A DNA stretch of 64,000 nt. It comes from Bacteroidota bacterium (GTDB lineage: Bacteria > Bacteroidota > Bacteroidia > Chitinophagales > Chitinophagaceae). The notes below the pieces were generated by a model. It was not told the origin of the DNA and did no database searches. It saw only the letters and a program-made list of their open reading frames with translations. The position numbers were made by a program, and so were the translations under genes. The DNA lies in NCBI GenBank assembly GCA_023424015.1, contig JAFAEM010000035.1, positions 1 to 64,000 on the forward strand. Reading direction: 5' to 3'. Positions 1 to 8,043 of this stretch are shown here, piece by piece. Positions within the stretch are counted from its first letter, which is position 1. Every line of letters starts with the position of its first letter.

Positions 1-57
1 CCTTTAGTCTGTAAATAGGTAGTTTTTTGATAAAGATTTAGCAGAACTTAGAAAAAG

Positions 58-205
58 AAGTGGGGTGAACCAAACGGAGGCAAGAGCTATTAGGCTCCTT
101 TCGTGTATCGGTCCCCACCTCCTTTTCATAATCGTTGACGTGCTCCGTTTAGAATTTCAGACTATGAGGTCTGTTAAAGGTTTTGGAGACGATCAACAAT
201 CTTTA
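58..205 (+). ncRNA. Candidate IS110 bridge RNA (two stem-loops in the left end)
   Basis: Two nested hairpins can be drawn. The first pairs 60-65 (GTGGGG) with 113-118, 69-71 with 110-112, and 76-79 (GGAG) with 95-98 (CTCC). The second pairs 143-146 (CTCC) with 185-188 (GGAG) and 158-162 (CAGAC) with 169-173 (GTCTG). Internal loops separate the stems. Known IS110 bridge RNAs lie in this position and use two internal loops to pair with target and donor DNA. The assignment rests on position and hand-drawn pairing; transcript ends and loop specificities are not established. Confidence 0.45.
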
Positions 206-223
206 ACTGTGTAAATCTAAGTT

Positions 224-1213
224 ATGAAAGAATTCCTTGTAATTGGTGTAGACATTTCCAAAGCTACTCTGGACATTTGTTTTAAACCTTCAGGATTAAC
301 GATCCAGATCAGTAACGCCCAGGAAGGTTTTTTAAACTGGTACCGTCAGTTGAAGCCCTTGATAAGGGAGACTACACAGTTGATAGTTGTAATGGAACAT
401 ACTGGAAGCTATTCTGTTCGGTTTGAGAGGTTTTTGAGAACCCGGTCTGTGCCTTACTGCAAGATTGCTGCTTTGGAGATCAAGCGGTCCCAGGGCTTGA
501 CGCGGGGAAAAAGTGATAAGGTGGATGCTGCCAGGATCGCCGAATACGGATGGTTAAGAAGACAGGAGTTAAAACCAGAAGAAGCATGTCCGGAGATCAT
601 AGTCAGACTCAAGGAATTGTTGAGCTTGCGAAGTAAACTGGTTAAAGATCGCAGTGGGTATATAAGCAGGGTAAAAGAGAGCACAAATACAGGTAAATTG
701 GGAAAATCATCTGTGATTGTTGCTACTCAAAACCGAATGATTGCCACATTTACACGCGAGATAAAGAATGTGGAAAAACAGATCCGGGAACTTATCCAAA
801 GTGACGAGGAAATAAAACAAACCAGTGAGTTGATCAGAAGCATAAAGGGCGTGGGAGAAATCGTGGCCGCCTATATGATCTGCTATACGCACAACTTTAA
901 ACGGTTTACAAAGGCAAGAAAATTCAATTGCTATGCAGGCCTGGCACCCTTTAAGCAGGAAAGCGGAACAAGCTTAAAGGGGAGAGCAAGGGTAAGCCAC
1001 CTGGCAAATAAGGAAGCCAAAACCCTATTGAATTTGGCAGCATGCTGTGCGATCAGATGCGACAAGGAGCTAAAAAAATACTATCAGAGAAGAGTGGCCG
1101 GAGGTATGAAAAAAATGAGCTGCCTAAATATTATAAGATCAAAGATAGTGTCCCGAATTTTTGCGGTGGCAAAGCGACAAACACCCTTTGTGGACTTACA
1201 TCTGGCTGCCTGA
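224..1213 (+). CDS. IS110-family transposase (DEDD/Ser recombinase)
   Basis: A 329-aa recombinase that would excise and insert the element, guided by a bridge RNA in characterised IS110 systems. The N-terminal RuvC-like (DEDD_Tnp_IS110) domain shows D10 in VIGVD, E58 in MEHTG, and D98 and D101 in SDKVDAARIAEY. The central part (about 120-200) is likely coiled coil. The C-terminal Transposase_20 domain contains NCYAGLAPFKQESGTS (residues 235-250), where the family's catalytic serine lies, most likely S247. Length is slightly below the usual 330-400 aa, but both domains are complete and no frameshift is seen. The ATG at 224 follows directly after the structured left end. A second short ORF overlapping its 3' end is a shadow frame. 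The element is probably functional. Confidence 0.93.
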   Translation: MKEFLVIGVDISKATLDICFKPSGLTIQISNAQEGFLNWYRQLKPLIRETTQLIVVMEHTGSYSVRFERFLRTRSVPYCKIAALEIKRSQGLTRGKSDKVDAARIAEYGWLRRQELKPEEACPEIIVRLKELLSLRSKLVKDRSGYISRVKESTNTGKLGKSSVIVATQNRMIATFTREIKNVEKQIRELIQSDEEIKQTSELIRSIKGVGEIVAAYMICYTHNFKRFTKARKFNCYAGLAPFKQESGTSLKGRARVSHLANKEAKTLLNLAACCAIRCDKELKKYYQRRVAGGMKKMSCLNIIRSKIVSRIFAVAKRQTPFVDLHLAA

Positions 1214-1267
1214 TTGGGACAAAAAATATTTTTTTTGCTGAAAACTTAACTTAGAATACACGGAGGA

Positions 1268-1527
1268 ATTGATTCGTGTTATTAGTGTAATTCGTGGCTA
1301 TCGTTTGGACACGGAGGGCCACAGAGAATATCACAACGGATGGAGGAATTGATTCGTGTAATTAGTGTAATTCGTGGCTATCTCAACCCAATCCGTGTAA
1401 TCCGTGAAATCCGTGGCTATCTTTTGGACACGCAGAAATTGTATTCGTGTAATTAGTGTAATTCGTGGCTATCTCCTGCAGCAGGCAGATAAATCAGTGT
1501 TAATCCGTGTAATCCGTGGCTAATAAC
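1268..1527. repeat. Cluster of dispersed GTGTAATTAGTGTAATTCGTGGCTAT-type repeats
   Basis: This gene-free stretch of about 300 bases is built from variants of one phrase. Copies with the ATTCGTG core lie near 1272, 1352 and 1445; related copies with the ATCCGTG core lie near 1390 and 1500. Each ends in CGTGGCTA. Some are joined by a TTTGGACACG-type linker (about 1304 and 1424) and a CCACAGAGAA phrase (about 1319). Similar intergenic sequences occur in many Bacteroidota genomes. It has no coding potential. The copies lie between the IS110 element and the 3' end of the sigma factor gene, so they may be in its 3' UTR. Confidence 0.75.
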
Positions 1528-2020
1528 GGCTTAATCTTTCCTTCAACAATTTGCGGGCAAAGTGGATCCTGCTTTTTACCGTACCGAGTGGTTCCACCAG
1601 CAGATCGGCGATCTCCTGGTATTTGTACCCGTCATAGTAAAGTTTGAAGGGCACTTTAAAGATCTCGGGCAGTTGGTGAATTGCTTCATTGATCTCTTTC
1701 ATGCGAAGGCTGCTTTCAGCAGCATTGCTAACTGTTGCCTGTTTTTGGTTGATCAGGAAATCATTGGCTGTATTATCAAATACGGTTCTTTGCTTTGACT
1801 TACGCCGGTAGTCATTGATAAAAATATTCCGCATGATCGTAAACAACCAGGCCTTAATATTTGTACCTGCATTATATTTCTCGTGATTCGCGAGCGCTTT
1901 GTACAGGGTCTCCTGGTACAAATCATTCGCCGCTTCCGAATCCTTGGTAAGGTTTACGGCAAATGGCTTGAGAAAGTCAGCATTCCCCACCAGCATGTCA
2001 TTAAATTCAGTTGTTGCCAT
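1520..2020 (-). CDS. RNA polymerase sigma-70 factor, ECF subfamily
   Basis: A small (166 aa) ECF sigma factor directing RNA polymerase to a regulon that cannot be deduced here. Sigma-70 region 2 covers about residues 12-80: DLYQETLYKALAN, then TNIKAWLFTIMRNIFINDYRR, the core-binding and -10 recognition helices. Region 4 covers about 110-162: LPEIFKVPFKLYYDGYKYQEIADLL followed by GTVKSRIHFARKLL, the -35 helix-turn-helix. The ATG at 2020 is preferred over a TTG 18 nt upstream because that TTG lies inside a well-matched promoter. No anti-sigma factor is adjacent, as is usual for the Bacteroidota EcfG-like/SigW-type group encoded alone. Confidence 0.9.
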   Translation of the reverse strand: MATTEFNDMLVGNADFLKPFAVNLTKDSEAANDLYQETLYKALANHEKYNAGTNIKAWLFTIMRNIFINDYRRKSKQRTVFDNTANDFLINQKQATVSNAAESSLRMKEINEAIHQLPEIFKVPFKLYYDGYKYQEIADLLVEPLGTVKSRIHFARKLLKERLSRY

Positions 2021-2035
2021 TCTAATCCCTTTTTT

Positions 2036-2066
2036 CAAATTTACTAATTGTCAACCATTTATCAAA
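2036..2066 (-). promoter_or_regulatory. Bacteroidota primary-sigma promoter of the ECF sigma gene
   Basis: On the minus strand TTTG (2063-2066) and TAAATTTG (2036-2043) are separated by exactly 19 nt. This is a full match to the Bacteroidota consensus TTTG-N19-TAnnTTTG. Transcription would start near 2029, leaving a leader of only about 9 nt before the ATG at 2020. Confidence 0.75.
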
Positions 2067-2147
2067 TTCAATGTCCAAACATTGATACATTTTAAGAATA
2101 CCTTAATAGTTCATCAAAAAGTCTACCAGAGAAAAAGGGGTTGAGAA

Positions 2148-2891
2148 TTAAAGGAGGGAGTTGCTAATTTGTCCTGAATCAAAGGCTTTCTTCAGGGCCG
2201 GCGTCATTTCGGCATGTTTTAGCTCCTCAAGATGGCGTGAATGGTGCAGATCGGTGCCAACCAGGTCATAAAATCCTTTGGCAAGCAGGTATTCGGCCAG
2301 TTCGCGTACGGTGCGACCGTAATGGCCATACAGGGATAGGATGTTTAGCTGCAGGAGGCAGCCCATATCTTTCAACTCGTCGTAGAATTCTTTGTTTTGC
2401 TGCAGGTACTGGTACCTTTCAGCATGTGCAATAATCGGTTGATAACCACTCATCAGCATATCAAAAAGAACATCCTTCGCGTTCATGGAGGGAAAAAGCA
2501 TCGAAAATTCGATCAGCACTTTATTGCCACTGACCGTCAGCAGGGGTTCTTTTTTCTTCAGCAATTCTTCCACATGTTCATCCAGGAAATACTCAGCCGC
2601 GGCGTTCAGCTCTATATCGATCCCCTCCTCCTGCAATGCCTTCCTCACCAGGTCGAGCTTCTCCGTGATGATCGCCGGGGTATTTTTATACATATCCCAG
2701 ATAATATGCGGGGTGGTGATCAGCTTACGATATCCCAGCGCCTTCAGTCCACGGATCAGTTCCACGGATGCCGCAAGATCAGCCGCTCCATCATCAATCC
2801 CCGGCAGCAAATGCGAATGCATGTCGACACCTATGACGGAATAGTCAATCTTCTCACCCCCGGATTTGCTCTTTTTAAATAAACTAAACAT
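2148..2891 (-). CDS. Tyrosine-protein phosphatase, YwqE/CpsB type (PHP fold)
   Basis: A cytoplasmic 247-aa metal-dependent phosphotyrosine phosphatase of the PHP superfamily. Its expected substrate is the tyrosine-phosphorylated tail of the Wzc kinase encoded at 32852-35287, so it should reset the polysaccharide export cycle. Metal-binding motifs are visible: DMHSHLLPGIDDG at residues 23-35, TTPH near 60, IAHAERY near 156, and GTDLHHSRH near 213. Length is normal for the family (about 240-255 aa). It is the last gene of the minus-strand polysaccharide locus, 188 nt after the preceding glycosyltransferase. That gap carries a duplicated 60-bp unit, so it may have its own transcript. The ATG at 2891 follows an A-rich stretch. 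Confidence 0.9.
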   Translation of the reverse strand: MFSLFKKSKSGGEKIDYSVIGVDMHSHLLPGIDDGAADLAASVELIRGLKALGYRKLITTPHIIWDMYKNTPAIITEKLDLVRKALQEEGIDIELNAAAEYFLDEHVEELLKKKEPLLTVSGNKVLIEFSMLFPSMNAKDVLFDMLMSGYQPIIAHAERYQYLQQNKEFYDELKDMGCLLQLNILSLYGHYGRTVRELAEYLLAKGFYDLVGTDLHHSRHLEELKHAEMTPALKKAFDSGQISNSLL

Positions 2892-2920
2892 GATGAAATA
2901 ACACTCACTAAATGGAACAA

Positions 2921-3037
2921 TTACAGTTTAAATTAGTTTAAAGTGGCGGAATATGGTTTAATGTTGTGTGTACTCAACAATAACAGTTTAAGTTAGTTTA
3001 ATGTGGCGGAATATGGTTTAATGTTGTTCTGCAACAA
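2921..3037. repeat. 60-bp tandem duplication, intergenic
   Basis: Two near-identical 60-bp units start at 2921 and 2981. Both contain ACAGTTTAA, TTAGTTTAA, GTGGCGGAATATGGTTTAATG and end in CAACAA. Beyond them (3038-3079) lie further TTCAACAA-type phrases. The same TTTAATG/TTCAAC vocabulary recurs at 30015-30061 and 30491-30636, so this is a dispersed AT-rich repeat family. Confidence 0.8.
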
Positions 3038-3079
3038 TGTTAAACTATCTTCAACAACCTTCAACAATATTCAACAACA

Positions 3080-4276
3080 TCAACGTGTTTTCTTCTCAAG
3101 TAACTCCCTGTAAAGCTCCGCCATATCATTCACCAGGCGACGATAACTGTATCTTGAAATAACATAATCCTCGCCGGCCTGGCCGAATTTACAACGCAGC
3201 TCTTTATCTTCTGTCATACGCAGCAGGTTTTTGCAGAAAGTGTCGGTATCACTCAGATCTGAAAGAAGACCCGAACTGTTTTCCATCACTACATCTTCAA
3301 TGCCACCCACCCTGGTTGATACGACGGGTTTGCCGGCTGCCTGTGCTTCGATCAGGCTTACCGGTGTGCCTTCATTCAAAGAGGTAAGCACAATGATATC
3401 CGATCCGGCGTTGATATGATCGATATCACTCCGCCAGGAGGTAAATACGAGGGGTTGATTCCAGGAATTGTCTTTCTCGGTATTAAATCCAATACCGAGT
3501 TGTCTTGCTTTCTCTTCCAGCATCGACCTTGTCTCTCCATCACCCACCACAAAAGCCCTGATCTTCTGCCGGCAGTTTTGCATCAGGTATTGAATGCCTG
3601 TCAGAAACAACTCATGATTTTTCACCGGTACCAGCCGGCCGGTGATCGTCAACACCACTTCCTCATCAGCCAAACCATAAGCGGATCGAAATGCTTTTCT
3701 TTTGGCTTCACGATCCGAAAGAAATTTGTCAAGATCGAGCCCGAGCGGAATGACCCTGAACTTATCAACGGGTGCAATATTAAAATCCTGTGTCAGCTCC
3801 TTTTTCTGCTGTTCGCTGATGGCAATGATCGCGTCCGTTTTCTTACCCAGCCTGCGTTCAATATTGATAAAGAGTTTTGTCTTCAGTGGGTTGAAATAGG
3901 AATGAAACACGTGGCCATGATAAGTATGAACCACCACGGGTACTTTCATCGCCCTTGCGGCCATTCTGCCTATCGCGCCAGGTTTGGCGGCATGTGTATG
4001 CACGATATCAGGTTTGAAATCGGCGATCAGCTTCTTCATTTTTTTATATGCGACATAATCTTTTCGCGGATCAACCGACCGGCCCATTTCAGGAATATAG
4101 ACAGGTTGAATACCCAGCGCGTCGGTCACAAAATTTCCTTCCTTTTCGTGATCCTCTTTTTCACCCACCACCAGCATGGTCTCAAACTCGGGCGCCATAT
4201 ACCTGGTAAGATAACTGGCATTTAATAATGGACCACCAATAGCGAGACGGTTGAGTATACGGAGTACTTTGGGCAT
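3080..4276 (-). CDS. GT4-family glycosyltransferase
   Basis: A 398-aa retaining glycosyltransferase with a GT-B fold, predicted to act at the cytoplasmic membrane in repeat-unit assembly. The N-terminal acceptor domain has the glycine-rich loop RLAIGGPLLN (residues 10-19) and HTHAAKPGAIGR (93-104). The C-terminal domain has ITGRLVPVKNHELF (211-224), the nucleotide-sugar-binding part, and NEGTPVSLIEA (301-311) with the E302-x7-E310 signature of the family. Donor and acceptor cannot be inferred. It starts 10 nt after the stop of the formyltransferase gene and is probably cotranscribed with it. Confidence 0.88.
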   Translation of the reverse strand: MPKVLRILNRLAIGGPLLNASYLTRYMAPEFETMLVVGEKEDHEKEGNFVTDALGIQPVYIPEMGRSVDPRKDYVAYKKMKKLIADFKPDIVHTHAAKPGAIGRMAARAMKVPVVVHTYHGHVFHSYFNPLKTKLFINIERRLGKKTDAIIAISEQQKKELTQDFNIAPVDKFRVIPLGLDLDKFLSDREAKRKAFRSAYGLADEEVVLTITGRLVPVKNHELFLTGIQYLMQNCRQKIRAFVVGDGETRSMLEEKARQLGIGFNTEKDNSWNQPLVFTSWRSDIDHINAGSDIIVLTSLNEGTPVSLIEAQAAGKPVVSTRVGGIEDVVMENSSGLLSDLSDTDTFCKNLLRMTEDKELRCKFGQAGEDYVISRYSYRRLVNDMAELYRELLEKKTR

Positions 4277-4285
4277 AATTTGATT

Positions 4286-5053
4286 TTAAACCTTGCCAGG
4301 CCGGCTAAACCATTCCCAGATCGTGGGATGATACCACAACCGGGATTCATTTGTCAGGGAGTTTCTAAACTCCAGCTTTCCTGTTGACACAAACTCATCA
4401 ACAATCCTTTTTAGTTCCGGCAGGCAGATGGCATACTGCAAGTAAGGATAAGTATAAAAACTATCTTTTTTATCAGGGGTTATCAATACCTGGCTCAGGA
4501 CCTGTCCCGTGTCGATACCTGCGTCCACCTGGTGTATGGTTGTTCCAAACAGCTTCGCATCACCTGTCGCAACTGCCCAGTATCCTCCATGTACGCCACG
4601 GAACTTGGGTGTAATACCGGTATGGATGTTTATAAACGGGGCTTTTACATGGTTCAACACTTTACTGCTGATGATACGGGTGCCGTTCACAATTACAAGG
4701 TCTGGCGATAATTCATCCAATAGCTTCAGGGCTTCTTCACTATTTACACTGGATACTCTTTTTATTTTTTCCTCAGGCACTCTGTCGAAACGCAGGTTAT
4801 ACCGGCTGGTGATCTCATCTTTTCGTTTGGAGGAAGAGCGCCTGATAAAAGGCAACACCAGTCCAATAAATGCCAGCTGGCCCGCCACGTTGAAGATCCC
4901 CAGTTTTTTGATGCGTCTTTTTATCAAAGTACCCTTCGATATATTCTCCTCGATCACAACATGCTCAATGGGATGGTGTTGATTTAAAAAATTATACACC
5001 ACATGCGTGGTATCACAATCAGTTGCCAGCAATACAATTTTTCTCCTACTCAT
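4286..5053 (-). CDS. Formyltransferase-family protein (sugar N-formyltransferase candidate)
   Basis: A 255-aa protein of the formyl_trans_N family, which uses N10-formyltetrahydrofolate. The catalytic triad is visible: N142 and H144 in FINIHTGITPKFRG, and D181 in HQVDAGIDTGQ. It lacks the C-terminal tRNA-binding domain of methionyl-tRNA formyltransferase (about 310 aa) and sits among glycan genes. A role in N-formylating an amino sugar is therefore likely. It follows the deacetylase gene by 1 nt, which fits a deacetylate-then-formylate sequence on one sugar. A diverged paralogue with the same kind of partner lies at 38615-39418. The residue after the TG motif (RGVHGGYW) matches sugar formyltransferases better than GART. 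Confidence 0.82.
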   Translation of the reverse strand: MSRRKIVLLATDCDTTHVVYNFLNQHHPIEHVVIEENISKGTLIKRRIKKLGIFNVAGQLAFIGLVLPFIRRSSSKRKDEITSRYNLRFDRVPEEKIKRVSSVNSEEALKLLDELSPDLVIVNGTRIISSKVLNHVKAPFINIHTGITPKFRGVHGGYWAVATGDAKLFGTTIHQVDAGIDTGQVLSQVLITPDKKDSFYTYPYLQYAICLPELKRIVDEFVSTGKLEFRNSLTNESRLWYHPTIWEWFSRPGKV

Positions 5054-5054
5054 A

Positions 5055-6014
5055 TTATTTTACCAGGTCAGCTATTTCGCCCATATTGAGCGATCTCATC
5101 CCGTATTCCTGTTCGAGTTGTTTATAGTAAGCAATGATTTTACTTAAAAAAGCAAGGTTCTGTTCACCATGGCTGCCAAAATTATGCGGATGCCACCAAA
5201 GATGAAACATCTCTCCTTTTTGCGCAGCATGTTTCATCGATGACTTGATACGCCTGAGCCGGAGCGATTCAAGAAAAGCCAGTTTCGAATTATATGGTCG
5301 CAGGAACCTGCTTGCCGGTATGTTGATCATACCATTAGCCACCGTGGGCTGTTGCGTATGGTGTCCCGACAGATTGAAATATGAATCCGCCAGCCTGAAC
5401 AAACGCCGCAACTTTGTTTCCTTCGCACGACTGCGTGTAGCATAGATCCATGACTCTTCTGTTCCCCGATACACATGCACACCATTACTCGCACAAACCT
5501 GCAGCATCTCTTCGCTGTATTGGTTGCGTGGAAATACAATGCTTTTCATCTGAATGTTTTCCCTTCCCGCGAGTTTTACCGCCTGCTGCATATCGCTGTC
5601 GAATGATGCCGTGGTGGCGCCTGCTTCCAGGGTATAGAAATGTGAAAGAGTATGTGTGCCGATCTCCTGGCCGGGTGTAGCCTGGATGGCTTTGATCAGC
5701 TGCGGTGCAAAATGGTATTTGCTTTCGAGCTCACCTCCTTCATTTATATATTTATAAGGATCCAGGGATGGATCTTCATATGCCGGTAAATGATCGGGGA
5801 TATATTGCTCCAGTTCCTGCCTGTTATTGCAAAACAGGAAGCCAACCGTCGCCCAGGTGCAATGAATACCATTCTTTTGAAATAAGTCCAGCAGCTGCGG
5901 TACCACATTATGCACATTTGCGATATGGCTGCCATAATTTCCGAGTGTGCGATGATCTCTTACTCCCCAGTAAAGTTCGAAGTCGAGTGAAATAACAAAA
6001 GTTCCTTTCCTCAC
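5055..6014 (-). CDS. Polysaccharide deacetylase (NodB/CE4 family)
   Basis: A 319-aa protein with a NodB homology domain, predicted to remove N-acetyl groups from a sugar or glycan intermediate. The first catalytic motif is SLDFELYWG (about residues 9-17), with the Asp-Glu variant seen in cytoplasmic-type members. The metal-binding H-x3-H is in GTHTLSHFY near 135-143. A late WWHPHNFG motif (about 272-279) supplies the further histidine. There is no signal peptide or membrane anchor, so it likely acts in the cytosol on a precursor. Its start overlaps the AsnB stop by 4 nt (ATGA) and the formyltransferase follows after 1 nt, so the three genes form one tight unit. Confidence 0.85.
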   Translation of the reverse strand: MRKGTFVISLDFELYWGVRDHRTLGNYGSHIANVHNVVPQLLDLFQKNGIHCTWATVGFLFCNNRQELEQYIPDHLPAYEDPSLDPYKYINEGGELESKYHFAPQLIKAIQATPGQEIGTHTLSHFYTLEAGATTASFDSDMQQAVKLAGRENIQMKSIVFPRNQYSEEMLQVCASNGVHVYRGTEESWIYATRSRAKETKLRRLFRLADSYFNLSGHHTQQPTVANGMINIPASRFLRPYNSKLAFLESLRLRRIKSSMKHAAQKGEMFHLWWHPHNFGSHGEQNLAFLSKIIAYYKQLEQEYGMRSLNMGEIADLVK

Positions 6015-7906
6015 ATCATATAGTTTTTATACCAGCTTTGAAATACGATCAAACCCCAGATGGTTTCCACAGAATCTCCGGGATTGGAGGAGTAGAGCCG
6101 GTTTTTCAGCATGTGTATTCTTTCAAATTGAAATATTCCCTGTTGTTCTATAAAATCTTTTGCCAGCAGATCGTCAAAAATAAAAGCGTTCAACTCATTC
6201 CTGAACCAGTCCTGGAGCGGGATATCAAAACCCTGCTTGGGCCGGTTGTAGATCGCGTCCGGTAACAATGGTCTGAACGTATCCTGAACGATCTTCTTTT
6301 TCATTTTGCCATCGATCTTGTAATGCGTGGGAAGTCCAAAAGCAAAATCCACCACCTCATGATCCAGGAAAGGACTTCTCACCTCCAGGCTATTGGCCAT
6401 ACTCATCAGGTCGGCTTTTACCAACATATCACTTTGTAAGACCAGTTCCATATCCGTTTGCAGAAAATCCTCAAGCGCTTCGCTCTCCTTCAAATGTCGA
6501 AGGATATGTTGCTTCAGCTGTTTATAATTTGTCATGTCAACAGCTGTTCTTTTATTCTCGTGCAGCAATTGCCATGCGTCATCTTCCGTCATAAAAGAAG
6601 CCCATCGCCAGTAGCGTTCCTTAGCACCCATTTTCGCGCCTTCCGCAAAACGGCTCATCTGCCTGAAGAGATTGGTCACTTTATTGCTGCGACTTTGTGG
6701 CAACACATTCCAAAGCGGTTCGCCGATCTGCACCAGGCTGTTCAGCAAATTCTGCTGCCGCACACGCCATTCTGCTTTATGTTTATTGTATCCTGCAAAC
6801 ACTTCATCACCGCCATCACCACTCAGGGCTACCGTCACATGTTTTCTTGTATGCCTGCTGAGTATATAAAAAGGAATGGCTGATGCATCCGCGAAGGGTT
6901 CATCTATGTAAGCGAGGATATCATGAATATGTTCGAGAAAATCATTGTTGCCCAGTGAAAAAACAGTGTGATTAGTCTGGTATTTATCGGCTACAAGTTT
7001 AGCATACTTTGTTTCGTCAAAGAAAGGGTTATCGCGGTAACCGATGGAATAGGTATTCAGTTTATCGGTATGCCGGCTGGCCAGTGCCACCACTACCGAG
7101 GAGTCGATACCACCGCTTAGAAATGCGCCAAGTGGCACATCGGCGATCATCCTTCGCTGCACAGAAATGTCGAGTCGTTTTTCCAGTTCCGCGCAGGCTT
7201 CAGCATAGTTCATGGATGCCGCCTGGCTATCGGGGTTGATCTCGTACCAGGTCTCAATATTGATCTTCCCATTCTTCAGGCGCATATAAGAACCGGCAGG
7301 CAGCTTGCTCACCCCGGCGAGTATGGATTGCGGCTGGGGGATATAATTCAGTTGAAGATACTGGTATAAAGCGGTGTAATTGATTTGTTTGGGAATTCCG
7401 TAAGCCAGCAGGGACTTCATTTCCGAGCCAAATACGAAATAATTTTCATCATGATAGTAATGAAGCGGCTTTTTACCAAAACGGTCTCTGGCGAGAAACA
7501 GTTCTGTTGTCAGGTTGTCGTATACCGCGAAAGCAAAAAAACCGCTCAGCAGGGACAGGCAGTCCGTACCGCGACGTATGAACAGCTCCAGCAGCACTTC
7601 CGTATCGGATTCTGAATGCCAGTTTTGCTTGTCGAATAGATACTTGTCCCTGAGCTCTTTAAAATTAAATATCTCGCCATTAAAGATAATGGTGTACCGG
7701 CCGCTGTCGTCCGACATGGGTTGGGACGCATTATCCGAGGTATCAATAATACTGAGCCGCCGATGACCCAGCGCGCAGGAATCCTTCATAAATACCCCGC
7801 CACCGTCAGGTCCGCGGAGGTTAAGTTTTTCATTGGCGGGCCTGGCATTTTCAAGCCTGCCCCGGGCTTTTTCATTGAATGTCACGATTCCGGTGATCCC
7901 GCACAT
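6011..7906 (-). CDS. asnB: Asparagine synthase (glutamine-hydrolysing), AsnB family
   Basis: A 631-aa two-domain amidotransferase. The N-terminal class-II glutaminase domain begins with the nucleophile Cys2 (MCGITGIV) and has LRGPDGGG and HRRLSIID. The C-terminal synthetase domain has the ATP pyrophosphatase loop FLSGGIDSS (about residues 263-271) and LSGDGGDEVFAGY (near 370). In polysaccharide loci such enzymes often amidate a sugar carboxylate rather than make free asparagine. Here it overlaps a sugar deacetylase by 4 nt and precedes a formyltransferase, so a sugar-modifying role is plausible but unproven. It is the first gene of the leftward block 7906 to 2148; the upstream intergenic region is divergent with a membrane protein gene. 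Confidence 0.9.
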   Translation of the reverse strand: MCGITGIVTFNEKARGRLENARPANEKLNLRGPDGGGVFMKDSCALGHRRLSIIDTSDNASQPMSDDSGRYTIIFNGEIFNFKELRDKYLFDKQNWHSESDTEVLLELFIRRGTDCLSLLSGFFAFAVYDNLTTELFLARDRFGKKPLHYYHDENYFVFGSEMKSLLAYGIPKQINYTALYQYLQLNYIPQPQSILAGVSKLPAGSYMRLKNGKINIETWYEINPDSQAASMNYAEACAELEKRLDISVQRRMIADVPLGAFLSGGIDSSVVVALASRHTDKLNTYSIGYRDNPFFDETKYAKLVADKYQTNHTVFSLGNNDFLEHIHDILAYIDEPFADASAIPFYILSRHTRKHVTVALSGDGGDEVFAGYNKHKAEWRVRQQNLLNSLVQIGEPLWNVLPQSRSNKVTNLFRQMSRFAEGAKMGAKERYWRWASFMTEDDAWQLLHENKRTAVDMTNYKQLKQHILRHLKESEALEDFLQTDMELVLQSDMLVKADLMSMANSLEVRSPFLDHEVVDFAFGLPTHYKIDGKMKKKIVQDTFRPLLPDAIYNRPKQGFDIPLQDWFRNELNAFIFDDLLAKDFIEQQGIFQFERIHMLKNRLYSSNPGDSVETIWGLIVFQSWYKNYMM

Positions 7907-8003
7907 AAAATAAATCCTGTTTTACTTACAAAAATCACAATAATAATTTACAACTAACGTAAAAGCTTAGACTGCTATTCCCTTTCCTTTTAATTATTTG
8001 GGT

Positions 8004-8011
8004 TATTTTTG
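8004..8011 (+). promoter_or_regulatory. Possible -7 promoter element for the membrane protein gene
   Basis: TATTTTTG matches the Bacteroidota -7 consensus TAnnTTTG and lies 33 nt upstream of the ATG at 8044. No TTTG is found 19 nt further upstream, so support is weak. Confidence 0.3.
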
Positions 8012-8043
8012 GGGCTTATGCGGAGGGCGGCTAATTATCCTAT

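Larger units (their letters stand above)
1..1257 (+). mobile_element. IS110-family insertion sequence (boundaries approximate)
   Basis: A 329-aa IS110-type recombinase (224-1213) is preceded by at least 223 nt of structured non-coding sequence and followed by a short right flank, about 40 nt, before a dispersed chromosomal repeat begins near 1258. IS110 elements usually lack terminal inverted repeats, so the exact ends cannot be read here; the left end may lie before base 1. A long left end with the guide RNA upstream of the gene fits the IS110 rather than the IS1111 subgroup. The recombinase is intact. Confidence 0.75.

Noticed and set aside
1042..1254. Second plus-strand frame overlapping the 3' end of the transposase
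   Set aside because: Pure shadow frame of the IS110 gene; no start context and no recognisable domain.
3231..4225. Long plus-strand frame opposite the GT4 gene
   Set aside because: Antisense shadow of a clear GT4 glycosyltransferase; translation has no domain or usual composition.
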